A stretch of 12,624 nt of DNA from positions 1 to 12,624 of the forward strand of contig CALCUH010000142.1 of assembly GCA_937907165.1 (NCBI GenBank). The letters are read 5' to 3'. Each line of letters starts with the position of its first letter. The first letter of the stretch is position 1. Below the pieces are notes generated by a model. That model worked only from the letters and a program-made list of their open reading frames with translations, was not told the DNA's origin and searched no databases. This DNA is from an uncultured Bacteroidales bacterium. Its GTDB lineage: Bacteria > Bacteroidota > Bacteroidia > Bacteroidales > Paludibacteraceae. Below are positions 1 to 6,981 of this stretch, in pieces. A program made the translations under genes and the position numbers.

Positions 1-65
1 CCGGGACTTTCTCTTACGTAACGTATTCTGTTTTTGCGCGGTCACGTTGCTTTTTTCGCTTTTGA

Positions 66-240
66 TCAGCCGCAATACTCAACAACGTCGTCCATGGTAA
101 ACCCAAGCGAAAGCCCCTGATTTTCCTCAAACGTCTCCAAGAACGTCGACAAAACCGCAAGGCTTCGTCCGGATGCCGTCTGCAAGAAGCTCACCGCCGT
201 GCTGTAATCCAGCCCAATCGAGTCTTCTCCCCAAGAGAAG
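66..240 (-). CDS. Unrecognised reverse-strand ORF, C-terminal fragment
   Basis: A reverse-strand reading frame ends with TGA at 68-66 and is open through the PBP2 junction. Only the part left of about 240 can be native, because beyond it the frame merely mirrors the PBP2 gene. The residues (ending DDVVEYCG) match no family I recognise. A second reverse-strand frame overlaps this stop and runs off the left edge; it could start at GTG 45-43 and begins with a very basic stretch (TAQKQNTLRKRKSR). Two overlapping reverse frames would fit the end of one gene and the start of the next, but neither has independent support. Confidence 0.25.
224..240. repeat. 6-bp inverted repeat at the PBP2 junction
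   Basis: CTTCTC (224-229) and GAGAAG (235-240) are exact inverted copies around the 5-nt loop CCCAA. The repeat stops where recognisable PBP2 sequence begins. Left of it no plus-strand frame encodes PBP2, and the frame entering from the left has a TAA at 205-207. A short inverted repeat at a break in homology is typical of fold-back joining, either a real rearrangement or an amplification/assembly chimera. Confidence 0.5.
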
Positions 241-1191
241 TTGGTCAACGATCCGTTGAAGCCGCTTTTCGACCGTCCGATGATGGCGTGTTATCCGCCT
301 GGTTCCACCTTCAAGACAGTGAACGCACTGATTTTTGAGCAAGAGAATATCATCTCTCCTTGGACGGCTTTCCCTTGTACGCAAGGATACCATGTGGGAA
401 GTTTCACGGTGGGTTGCCATGCGCACTCCTCCCCTTTGACGCTGATTCCATCCATTCAGCACTCCTGCAATGCCTACTACTGTGCGGGTTTCCGTAATAT
501 GATGGATCATAAGAAATACAAGAATATCTCCGAGGCTTTCGAGGTGTGGAAAAAACATGTCGTTTCGTTGGGATTTGGCTACAAGTTGGGTGCGGATGTG
601 CCAAACGAGAAGCGTGGTTATATTCCTAATTCCGGCGTGTATGATAAGATATATGGCGAAAATCGGTGGAAATCCTTGATGATCGTATCCAACTCCATCG
701 GGCAGGGAGAAATCCTCGCCACGCCGCTCCAAATCGCTAATTTGGCGGCTACTATCGCGAATAGGGGTTACTACATCGTACCTCACCTTGTGAAGGATAT
801 TGAGGGTCGCTCCATCGATTCGTGCTATCTGCAGAAACGTATCTCCACGGTCGATTCCATCTACTTCGAGCCTGTGGTCGAGGGTATGGATCTCGTGATG
901 AAGAACGGTACGGGTTGGGGGGCCAGAATCGATAGCATTGAGGTGTGCGGAAAGACGGGTACCGCCCAGAACCCGCATGGAGATGACCACTCCATCTTTA
1001 TGGCTTTCGCCCCGAAGAAAAATCCGAAGATTGCTATATGCGTGGTGGTGGAGAATAGTGGTTTCGGTGCCACATGGGCGGCGCCTATCGCCACGTTGAT
1101 GATGGAGAAGTATCTGAAGGGTTATATCCCGAAACGCCGTCAGTGGCTGGAGGAGAAAATGTTAAACGCTAATCTGTTGCCTAAACAATAA
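241..1191 (+). CDS. mrdA: Penicillin-binding protein 2, C-terminal transpeptidase half (5'-truncated)
   Basis: This is the D,D-transpeptidase domain of the class B enzyme that cross-links peptidoglycan during elongation, acting in the periplasm as partner of RodA. All three penicillin-fold motifs are visible, numbered from codon 241: the acyl-ester serine in S22-T-F-K25 within YPPGSTFK, S75-C-N77, and K238-T-G240. The fragment has 316 residues, against roughly 600-650 expected from family knowledge. The membrane anchor, the pedestal domain and the start of the transpeptidase domain are missing. The TTG at 241 is only the first possible start codon and should not be read as the real start, since the frame simply enters from unrelated sequence. 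The stop overlaps the rodA start (TAATG), the usual mrdA-rodA coupling. Identity is secure; the truncation is either a rearrangement or an assembly artefact. Confidence 0.93.
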   Translation: MVNDPLKPLFDRPMMACYPPGSTFKTVNALIFEQENIISPWTAFPCTQGYHVGSFTVGCHAHSSPLTLIPSIQHSCNAYYCAGFRNMMDHKKYKNISEAFEVWKKHVVSLGFGYKLGADVPNEKRGYIPNSGVYDKIYGENRWKSLMIVSNSIGQGEILATPLQIANLAATIANRGYYIVPHLVKDIEGRSIDSCYLQKRISTVDSIYFEPVVEGMDLVMKNGTGWGARIDSIEVCGKTGTAQNPHGDDHSIFMAFAPKKNPKIAICVVVENSGFGATWAAPIATLMMEKYLKGYIPKRRQWLEEKMLNANLLPKQ

Positions 1192-2660
1192 TGCAGTCTC
1201 GTAGGAATAGCATATTAAAAAATCTGGATTGGATGACCATCGGAATCTATCTGATTCTTGTCATCTTAGGTTGGTTCAGCATCTATGGGGCGGTCTACAA
1301 CTTCGAGGAGGCGCCTTTCTGGGACTTCTCTTTCCGTTACGGAAAACAGTTGGTGTGGATCGGTTGCGCCATTGTCATAGGCATTGTTTTGCTGATGTTG
1401 GATAGCCGTATCTATAACGTCCTCGCTTATGTTTTTTACGGGGCTATGATCCTACTACTCATACTGACTATCTTTGTCGCCCCCGAGATTAAGGGTTCCC
1501 GCTCTTGGCTGGTTTTGGGACCTGTCAGTCTGCAGCCCGCCGAGTTCGCCAAAACGGCTACTTGTTTGGCTTTGGCGAAGTTCATGAGCGGTTATGGTTA
1601 TTCGATTGCCCGCATGAGGGATTGGATGTCTACCGCCGCTATCATCGTTTTACCGATGTTACTCATCATTTTGCAGCAGGAGACGGGTTCCGCATTGGTT
1701 TATTGTTGTCTCCTTCTGGTTCTTTATCGGGAAGGTATGAACGGAATCTTCTTATTCCTCGGTTTCCTTTCGGTGGTCATCTTCATCCTTTCCATCCGTT
1801 TTGGCGCTGTTAGCGTCATCCCTGAGTTGCCCGACGAGTCGTATGGTCTTTTGTTGGTGATGATCATCGCTTTGGTTATCCAGGCTCTTTTCATTCGGAT
1901 ATTTATGAAAGACAGTAAGGGCGCGCTGATCGTGGGTGGCGCGACTGTTTTCTTTTTTACGGTCGGATATATCCTTTACAAATCATTCGGTTTCCCTGTT
2001 CCGTTTACCTATATCGGATATGGCTTAATCATCGCCTCTTTTATCTTCTGTTTGGTGCTAAGGGTTAAGCATCGTTTGAATGGTTATATTTTGATTGGTC
2101 TCTTCGGCATCGCATGCATAGGTTTCTCTAATATGGCTGATAAGGCTTTCGATAGTCTGATGCCGCATCAGCAGACCCGTATCAAGGTGACGCTCGGTAT
2201 GGAGAACGATCCGAAGAAGGCGGGATATAACGTGAACCAGTCTATGATCGCCATCGGTTCGGGTGGTCTGACGGGTAAGGGCTTCCTTAATGGTACGCAG
2301 ACGAAGTTGAAGTATGTGCCTGAACAGGACACGGACTTTATTTTCTGTACGGTGGGTGAGGAGCATGGTTTCATCGGAAGCGCCACGGTCTTGTGTCTCT
2401 TCCTCTTCCTCTTAATCCGTCTGATTATACTTGCGGAGCGACAGCGCTCCCTCTTCAGCCGTATCTATGGTTATTGCGTGGCGTCCATCTTCTTTTTCCA
2501 CCTCTTCATCAACATTGGTATGGTGACCGGTTTGACGCCTGTTATCGGTATTCCGTTGCCTTTCTTCAGCTATGGTGGTTCATCCCTCTGGGGATTCACT
2601 ATCTTGCTCTTTATCTTCCTGAGACTCGACGCCAGCAGGACTGAGTACTTCGGTAGTTAG
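1191..2660 (+). CDS. rodA: RodA, SEDS peptidoglycan glycosyltransferase
   Basis: RodA is the SEDS-family polymerase that makes glycan strands from lipid II for lateral wall growth, working with PBP2 in the inner membrane. The 489-residue protein is mostly hydrophobic helices. Signatures include KGSRSWLVLGP followed by QPAEFAK (residues 101-121) and PEQDTDFIFCTVGEEHG (from 377). D382 corresponds to the SEDS catalytic Asp in the conserved T-D-F-I-F motif. The C-terminal GIPLPFFSYGGSS motif of the family is also present. It is longer than the ~370-residue proteobacterial proteins because of extra membrane segments at roughly residues 205-330, a form I know from Bacteroidetes RodA. The ATG overlaps the PBP2 stop by one base, so the two are translationally coupled. 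A hairpin follows the stop within a few bases. Confidence 0.95.
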   Translation: MQSRRNSILKNLDWMTIGIYLILVILGWFSIYGAVYNFEEAPFWDFSFRYGKQLVWIGCAIVIGIVLLMLDSRIYNVLAYVFYGAMILLLILTIFVAPEIKGSRSWLVLGPVSLQPAEFAKTATCLALAKFMSGYGYSIARMRDWMSTAAIIVLPMLLIILQQETGSALVYCCLLLVLYREGMNGIFLFLGFLSVVIFILSIRFGAVSVIPELPDESYGLLLVMIIALVIQALFIRIFMKDSKGALIVGGATVFFFTVGYILYKSFGFPVPFTYIGYGLIIASFIFCLVLRVKHRLNGYILIGLFGIACIGFSNMADKAFDSLMPHQQTRIKVTLGMENDPKKAGYNVNQSMIAIGSGGLTGKGFLNGTQTKLKYVPEQDTDFIFCTVGEEHGFIGSATVLCLFLFLLIRLIILAERQRSLFSRIYGYCVASIFFFHLFINIGMVTGLTPVIGIPLPFFSYGGSSLWGFTILLFIFLRLDASRTEYFGS

Positions 2661-2662
2661 TC

Positions 2663-2700
2663 TTCTCATCCGGATGGATGGGAGATTAAAAATTCAATTT
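2663..2700 (+). terminator. Hairpin after rodA, possible terminator
   Basis: A 9-bp stem with two G-T wobbles (2663-2671 with 2676-2684) closes a 4-nt loop GGAT just after the rodA stop. It is followed by an A/T-rich run without a clean U-tract. It probably ends the mrdA-rodA transcript but is weaker than the other terminators in this window. Confidence 0.5.
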
Positions 2701-2775
2701 ATATTTTGATGCGTTGTAGGTGCGTCGTCTTTTTGCCGTAAGTTCCGTTCCCCACAATAGATATGTCTTATCTTT

Positions 2776-2783
2776 TATATTTG
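2776..2783 (+). promoter_or_regulatory. Bacteroidetes-type -7 box upstream of the esterase/GH43 gene
   Basis: TATATTTG matches the Bacteroidetes -7 consensus TAnnTTTG, but no good TTTG -33 element sits ~20 nt upstream. It implies a leader of about 120 nt before the ATG at 2914. An 8-bp inverted pair flanks the box: CCCACAAT at 2751-2758 and ATTGTGGG at 2850-2857. The first arm lies near the -33 position, so an operator role is possible but unproven. Confidence 0.45.
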
Positions 2784-2913
2784 AGACGAATTTCACTGCT
2801 ATTTGCAATTTTTTTACTATTCCTATTCCTGTTTATTTGCTAAAATTGCATTGTGGGAGTTTGTTGAAAAACATGGGTTTTATTAATGAATTTTTAACCG
2901 TAACACATATATT

Positions 2914-5900
2914 ATGAAAACACTTTACAAATCAATTATTGTGTCCGCTATCGGCGCAATGTTTTCGTTATCGGCTGTTGCTCAAAATCTTCCCGGTGTC
3001 CAAAGCACTATCAATGTGAACGGGAAGAACCGTACCATTGATGTCTATGCGCCGAGTGGGATGGGTGAGAATAGACCGATGGTGATTTCCGCTCATGGTA
3101 TGAATCAGACGATTTCTTACCAGAAGGAGATGTCGCGTTGGGACTTGGTCGCTGATACTGCGAAAATCCTTGTGGTCTATCCGGCGTCTGACGGTACTAC
3201 GTGGGATTTGAGCCCTACTGGCAACGATATCGCCTTTATGAAGGCGATCATCAAGGAGATGAGCAGTAAGTATAAAATCGATACGGATCGTGTGTACATG
3301 TCCGGTTTCTCCATGGGAGGTATGCTCACATACGTTGTGGCGAACTGCATGGCGGACCAGATCGCGGCTTGTGCCCCTTTGTCGGGTTATCCTATCGGTG
3401 ACCTCTCAGCTAAGCCTTCCCGTCCGATTCCTATCATCCACACCAACGGTGATAAGGATGATGTGGTTCATTATGAGGCGTGGAAAGGTAGTTTCAATGG
3501 TATGTACCAAGAGCAGCAAGGTGCCTACGCACAGGCTGAGGCTTGGGCGAAGGCGAACGGATGTGACGCGACTCCGGTTGAATCCAAGGTGGACAATGTC
3601 GCTACCCGTTATCTTTGGAAGAATGGTGATTGTGGCGTCGAGGTTTGCTTGAATAAGGTTTATGGTAGAGGTCACGAGCCTTCTAACAATGGTTATCACT
3701 CCGTTCGTGAAATCTGGAAGTTCGTTAGCCGCTACTCCTTGAAGTGCGCTGCGCCGGGTAGTGGCGGAAGCGGTGAAGGCGGAGAAGGTGGTGGCACCAC
3801 TGTTCATGAGGACCCGGTTGGAGCGGGCGCATATAATGGAACACCAGCTTCCATTCCTGGAAAAATCGAGGCTGAGGAGTATGATTTCGGTGGACAGGAT
3901 GTCGCTTACAACGATAAAGACTCTGAAAATCGCGGTGAGGCGTTCCGTAATGACGGAATTGATGTCTATACGGGCGCGACTGGTTATGTCGTTGGTTATA
4001 ACCAGAGCGGTGAGTGGATGAATTACACGGTCGACGTGAAGGAGACTTCGAAATATAAAGTCACTATCTCGGCGGCTACGGATAACGCTTCCGCCTCTTT
4101 CCAACTTTTAATCGACGGCAAGGCGGTTACGGGTGATATCGCCGCACCTAATACTGGAAGCTTCACTAAGTTCTCCAGCATCACGACACGCACAGGCGAG
4201 ATCTCCGCTGGTCAGCATACGCTTCAGTTGTTGATTACCAACGATTGGTTCGATATCGATTATATGGAGTTTGAGAAGTATGAATCTAATGGTGATGACC
4301 CTTACGACGAAAGCGGTTGCGTGGTCGGAAAGCGTGACGAGGTTGAGTTGGCTTCCGTATTCTCTTCCATCAGCCTTAGCAACGTCAATCCTAAGGTTAA
4401 ACCTACTACTAACCATAACCCGATCATGACCCAGCGTTACGGCGCTGATCCATGTGCGATGGTTTACGGCGACTCTGTTTATATCTACATGACCCATGAT
4501 ATCTACGAATATGACAATAGTGGTAATATCAAGGATAACGGATATGGTACGATTACTGAGATCGTTTGTCTCGCCTCTGCCGACCTTGTCAACTGGACCG
4601 ACCACGGACCGATGAAGGTTGCCGGTAACGGTGGTATCTCTAAGGCTGGAAACTCTTGGGCACCAACCGCTTGCCACGTGAACATGAACGGCAAGGAGCG
4701 CTTCTTCCTCTATTTCGCTAATGGTGGAAACGGTATCTATGTAGTCGCTTCTGACACTCCTTACGGACCTTGGGAGGATGTGAAGAACGGTCAAGGTCTT
4801 ATCACTCGTAACATGCAGAACTGTAATGTGGAGTGGTTGTTCGACCCAGCTGTCCTTGTCGATGATGATGGTACGGGTTATATCTATTTCGGTGGTGGTG
4901 TGCCTAACGGCAAAGAGGCTGATCCGGGTACGGCGCGTATCGCTAAGCTGGGTAAGGACTTCATCTCCATTGACGGTACCGCTCAATCTTTGAATCCTCC
5001 TTACTTGTTCGAGGATGCAGGTATCAATAAGATCGGTAAGAATTATGTTTACTCCTATTGTACCAACTGGAACGTGCCGGGCGGCAACCAATACGGCATC
5101 TCTAACGCTGTGATCGCCACGATGACTTCCACTAGCCCTATGTCTGGTTTCAAATTCGACCGTAAGGTGTTCGACAACCCTTCCAAGTGGTTGGGTGATA
5201 ATGGTAATAACCACCATTCATTCTTCAAGTTCAAGGATAAGTGGTATATCTGCTACCATAGCCAATGGATTCAGAACCAGATTGGTGTGAAGGGCGGATA
5301 TCGTAGCTCGCATGTCGATTACGCTGACGTGGACGAGTCGGCTGGTAGAATCAACGGTGTGACGGCGGGTACGACCAAGGGTGTTGATCAGGTTACTCCA
5401 GTGGATGCTACAAAGAATATCCAGGCCGAGTGCTTCGCATGGCAGAGCGGCATTGACGTTAAATATGTCGGTAGATCCACTAATATGGTGGTAACTGGTA
5501 AGAATGGTGCTTGGATCGGTCTTTGCGGTGTCAAGGCTGAGGGTGTCAACAGGTTCAAGGCTCGCGTCTCCGCACCTTGTGGCGGCGCTATCAGAATCTC
5601 TACGGGTTCGGCGGGCGGTCCTGTGCTCGGATACTTGAATGTTGAGTCTAACTCGTCTTACGAGGAGTTTGAGTGTAAGCTCTCTTCGGATATTCCTACG
5701 GCTACGGATTTGTTCTTCACTTTCAGTGGTGACTTGGAGTTCGATTCATGGAACATGTTCTATTCCGACCCTACGGATGATGAAATCATAGGTGCTGACG
5801 CTTCTTCCCTTGCGGTGGAGCCAAACCCTGCGAAGGACGTGGTTACGGTAAGTGGTTTGACTAGCGGAGACGTCGTCACGATCAGTTCCATGACGGGAGT

Positions 5901-6018
5901 CGTCTTGAAGCGTTTCATCGCTGATGCTGAATCGGTTGACGTGGAGGTTTCGAATTACGCATCCGGTGTTTACGTCGTTTCAAACGGTTCGGAAACGGCT
6001 AAGCTGATTAAAGAATAA
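2914..6018 (+). CDS. Secreted modular esterase-CBM6-GH43 enzyme with T9SS sorting domain
   Basis: This is a multidomain carbohydrate-active enzyme, probably for decorated xylan. A signal peptide (residues 1-23, cleavage after AVA) leads into a CE1/PHB-depolymerase-like esterase (about 25-278). Its nucleophile is S133 in G-F-S-M-G; the likely Asp is D182 and the likely His is H254. A Gly/Ser/Glu linker (282-296) joins a CBM6-type module (about 312-457, starting IEAEEYD). A GH43 five-bladed propeller follows (about 500-800), with candidate base D512, pKa-modulating D644 and acid E700. A second CBM6-like module (831-953) comes next, as often seen behind GH43 domains. The last ~70 residues, with EPNP at 969-972 and a GxY-type end, are a type IX secretion type A sorting domain, so the protein should be exported and anchored or released at the surface. 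The esterase probably removes feruloyl or acetyl groups and the GH43 removes arabinose or xylose side chains. The exact substrate cannot be told from sequence alone. It appears monocistronic. Confidence 0.9.
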   Translation: MKTLYKSIIVSAIGAMFSLSAVAQNLPGVQSTINVNGKNRTIDVYAPSGMGENRPMVISAHGMNQTISYQKEMSRWDLVADTAKILVVYPASDGTTWDLSPTGNDIAFMKAIIKEMSSKYKIDTDRVYMSGFSMGGMLTYVVANCMADQIAACAPLSGYPIGDLSAKPSRPIPIIHTNGDKDDVVHYEAWKGSFNGMYQEQQGAYAQAEAWAKANGCDATPVESKVDNVATRYLWKNGDCGVEVCLNKVYGRGHEPSNNGYHSVREIWKFVSRYSLKCAAPGSGGSGEGGEGGGTTVHEDPVGAGAYNGTPASIPGKIEAEEYDFGGQDVAYNDKDSENRGEAFRNDGIDVYTGATGYVVGYNQSGEWMNYTVDVKETSKYKVTISAATDNASASFQLLIDGKAVTGDIAAPNTGSFTKFSSITTRTGEISAGQHTLQLLITNDWFDIDYMEFEKYESNGDDPYDESGCVVGKRDEVELASVFSSISLSNVNPKVKPTTNHNPIMTQRYGADPCAMVYGDSVYIYMTHDIYEYDNSGNIKDNGYGTITEIVCLASADLVNWTDHGPMKVAGNGGISKAGNSWAPTACHVNMNGKERFFLYFANGGNGIYVVASDTPYGPWEDVKNGQGLITRNMQNCNVEWLFDPAVLVDDDGTGYIYFGGGVPNGKEADPGTARIAKLGKDFISIDGTAQSLNPPYLFEDAGINKIGKNYVYSYCTNWNVPGGNQYGISNAVIATMTSTSPMSGFKFDRKVFDNPSKWLGDNGNNHHSFFKFKDKWYICYHSQWIQNQIGVKGGYRSSHVDYADVDESAGRINGVTAGTTKGVDQVTPVDATKNIQAECFAWQSGIDVKYVGRSTNMVVTGKNGAWIGLCGVKAEGVNRFKARVSAPCGGAIRISTGSAGGPVLGYLNVESNSSYEEFECKLSSDIPTATDLFFTFSGDLEFDSWNMFYSDPTDDEIIGADASSLAVEPNPAKDVVTVSGLTSGDVVTISSMTGVVLKRFIADAESVDVEVSNYASGVYVVSNGSETAKLIKE

Positions 6019-6050
6019 TCATCCTAAATCATTCGGGAATAATATTTGCC

Positions 6051-6086
6051 GCGCCGTTGTTGGGGAACCAGCAACGGCGCTTTTTT
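6051..6086 (+). terminator. Strong intrinsic terminator after the esterase/GH43 gene
   Basis: A 12-bp GC-rich stem with one G-T wobble (6051-6062 pairing with 6069-6080) and a 6-nt loop GGGAAC is followed directly by six T (6081-6086). It lies 33 nt after the stop codon and separates the enzyme gene from the accessory block. Confidence 0.93.
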
Positions 6087-6169
6087 GTTGATACTATGCG
6101 CTTAATGACGCATATCTTCCTTGCCTGTTTTTTAGAAATTAAGAGGCAGTTTCCTTTTGATTTATTTCC

Positions 6170-6177
6170 TACCTTTG
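6170..6177 (+). promoter_or_regulatory. Bacteroidetes-type -7 box upstream of the RhuM-like gene
   Basis: TACCTTTG matches TAnnTTTG and lies 26 nt before the ATG, giving a very short leader. Immediately upstream is GATTTATTT (6159-6167). The same word stands immediately before the -7 box of the DUF1016 gene, so the two promoters look related. The -33 element is weak. Confidence 0.5.
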
Positions 6178-6203
6178 TGTCATAAATCTAAAATTTACCA
6201 GTT

Positions 6204-6863
6204 ATGTTTGACAATCAAAACCCGCAGAAGGGAGAGGTGGTATTGTACCAACCCGACGAGACCATCCGCATCGAGGTGAGGATGGAGAATGAAACCGTGT
6301 GGCTCACGCAGGCGCAGATGGCGGAGCTGTTTGGTGTGAAGGAGAATACTATAACCTATCATATCAAGGAGATTTATAATCAAGAAGAGCTGGAAAGCGA
6401 ATTAACTACTCGAAAAATTCGAGTAGTTCGTCAGGAGGGTAATAGAAGTGTGACGAGAGCCATCGATTTTTATAATTTGGATATGATTATCAGTGTCGGA
6501 TACCGTGTCAATTCTGTTAAAGGAGTTTCTTTTAGACGATGGGCGACTGAAGTGTTAAAGGATCATCTTTTGAGGGGATATAGCATTAAAAACAGAGTGG
6601 ACATGTTGGAGAAGAATGTTAATAATCTCTACCTTCGACATGAAGAGAGGCTGAATAATATGCAATCCCAGATTGATTTCTTCGTCCGCACCTCCCTGCC
6701 GCCCGTGGAGGGTGTCTTTTCGGATGGAGAGGTGTTCGACGCCTACGCGTTCGCCAACGACCTGATCCGCTCGGCGAGACGGCGGCTGGTGCTGATCGAT
6801 AACTATGTGGATGATAGTGTGCTGAAGATTCTTCGGAAATACAAAGATGCGATGAACGCATAA
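6204..6863 (+). CDS. RhuM-like (COG3943/virulence RhuM family) protein, C-terminally short
   Basis: This is a RhuM-family protein, a group often found beside type I restriction or other defence genes in Bacteroidales; its biochemical role is unsettled. The N-terminal part (residues about 20-60, VWLTQAQMAELFGVKENTITYHI) looks like a helix-turn-helix DNA-binding segment. Next comes the conserved core FYNLDMIISVGYRVNS with RRWATEVLKDHLLRGY, then a coiled-coil-like stretch (about 130-155). The C-terminal domain begins normally (FVRTSLPPVEG...LIDNYVDDSVLKIL) but stops at residue 219. Full-length relatives are about 330 residues from memory, so most of the last domain is missing. Codon composition is mosaic: the ends (6204-6360, 6661-6810) are GC-richer than the middle (6361-6660). 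A perfect hairpin lies inside at 6404-6428. Its own promoter and terminator suggest it is expressed alone. The truncation may leave a DNA-binding, regulator-like protein. Confidence 0.82.
   Translation: MFDNQNPQKGEVVLYQPDETIRIEVRMENETVWLTQAQMAELFGVKENTITYHIKEIYNQEELESELTTRKIRVVRQEGNRSVTRAIDFYNLDMIISVGYRVNSVKGVSFRRWATEVLKDHLLRGYSIKNRVDMLEKNVNNLYLRHEERLNNMQSQIDFFVRTSLPPVEGVFSDGEVFDAYAFANDLIRSARRRLVLIDNYVDDSVLKILRKYKDAMNA
6404..6428. repeat. Perfect 11-bp hairpin inside the RhuM-like gene
   Basis: AACTACTCGAA (6404-6414) and TTCGAGTAGTT (6418-6428) are exact reverse complements with a 3-nt AAA loop. The hairpin is in frame and encodes roughly LTTRKIRVVR. It lies at the start of the AT-rich middle part of the gene. 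Its CTCGAA/TTCGAG core recurs in the hairpin at 11568-11587. Confidence 0.85.
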
Positions 6864-6870
6864 ATCACAG

Positions 6871-6900
6871 GGTCCTACGTTTGAGCGTAGGGCCTTTTTT
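6871..6900 (+). terminator. Intrinsic terminator after the RhuM-like gene
   Basis: A 9-bp stem with one G-T wobble (6871-6879 with 6886-6894) and loop TTTGAG is followed by six T. It starts 7 nt after the stop codon, so the shortened gene end has a working transcription stop directly behind it. Confidence 0.9.
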
Positions 6901-6903
6901 GTT

Positions 6904-6917
6904 AGGAAAATTTTCCT
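6904..6917. repeat. 14-bp perfect palindrome upstream of the DUF1016 gene
   Basis: AGGAAAATTTTCCT is a perfect palindrome. With one mismatch per arm it extends to 6901-6920. It lies 8 nt before the direct repeat and the -33/-7 promoter elements, a position suitable for an operator. Confidence 0.6.
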
Positions 6918-6925
6918 GACAAGGA

Positions 6926-6952
6926 GGGTTGGCGATGATAGGATTTATTTGT
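6926..6952 (+). repeat. Direct repeat copy 1 (27 bp), left of the DUF1016 gene
   Basis: GGGTTGGCGATGATAGGATT plus TATTTGT at 6926-6952 matches 8242-8268 at 25 of 27 positions. The copy covers the spacer between the -33 and -7 elements of the DUF1016 promoter. A 14-bp palindrome precedes both copies. Confidence 0.85.
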
Positions 6953-6959
6953 AAATTTG
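6928..6959 (+). promoter_or_regulatory. Promoter of the DUF1016 gene
   Basis: The -7 box TAAATTTG (6952-6959) matches TAnnTTTG. A GTTG at 6928-6931 sits at the -33 position with a 20-nt spacer, the expected geometry for Bacteroidetes sigma-ABfr promoters. The ATG at 6982 is 22 nt after the box. Confidence 0.6.
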
Positions 6960-6981
6960 CGAAAATCAAAAAATATCTGTT

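Noticed and set aside
127..990. 287-residue reverse-strand ORF
   Set aside because: It lies opposite the PBP2 gene, whose catalytic motifs are clear, and its own translation shows no domain pattern; it is an antisense shadow.
2720..2917. 65-residue plus-strand ORF before the esterase/GH43 gene
   Set aside because: It covers the promoter and leader of that gene and overlaps its start; the translation has no plausible protein character.
4108..5217. 369-residue reverse-strand ORF
   Set aside because: It is fully inside the GH43/CBM6 gene on the opposite strand. The Ile/Thr/Val/Arg-rich translation is typical of an antisense frame.
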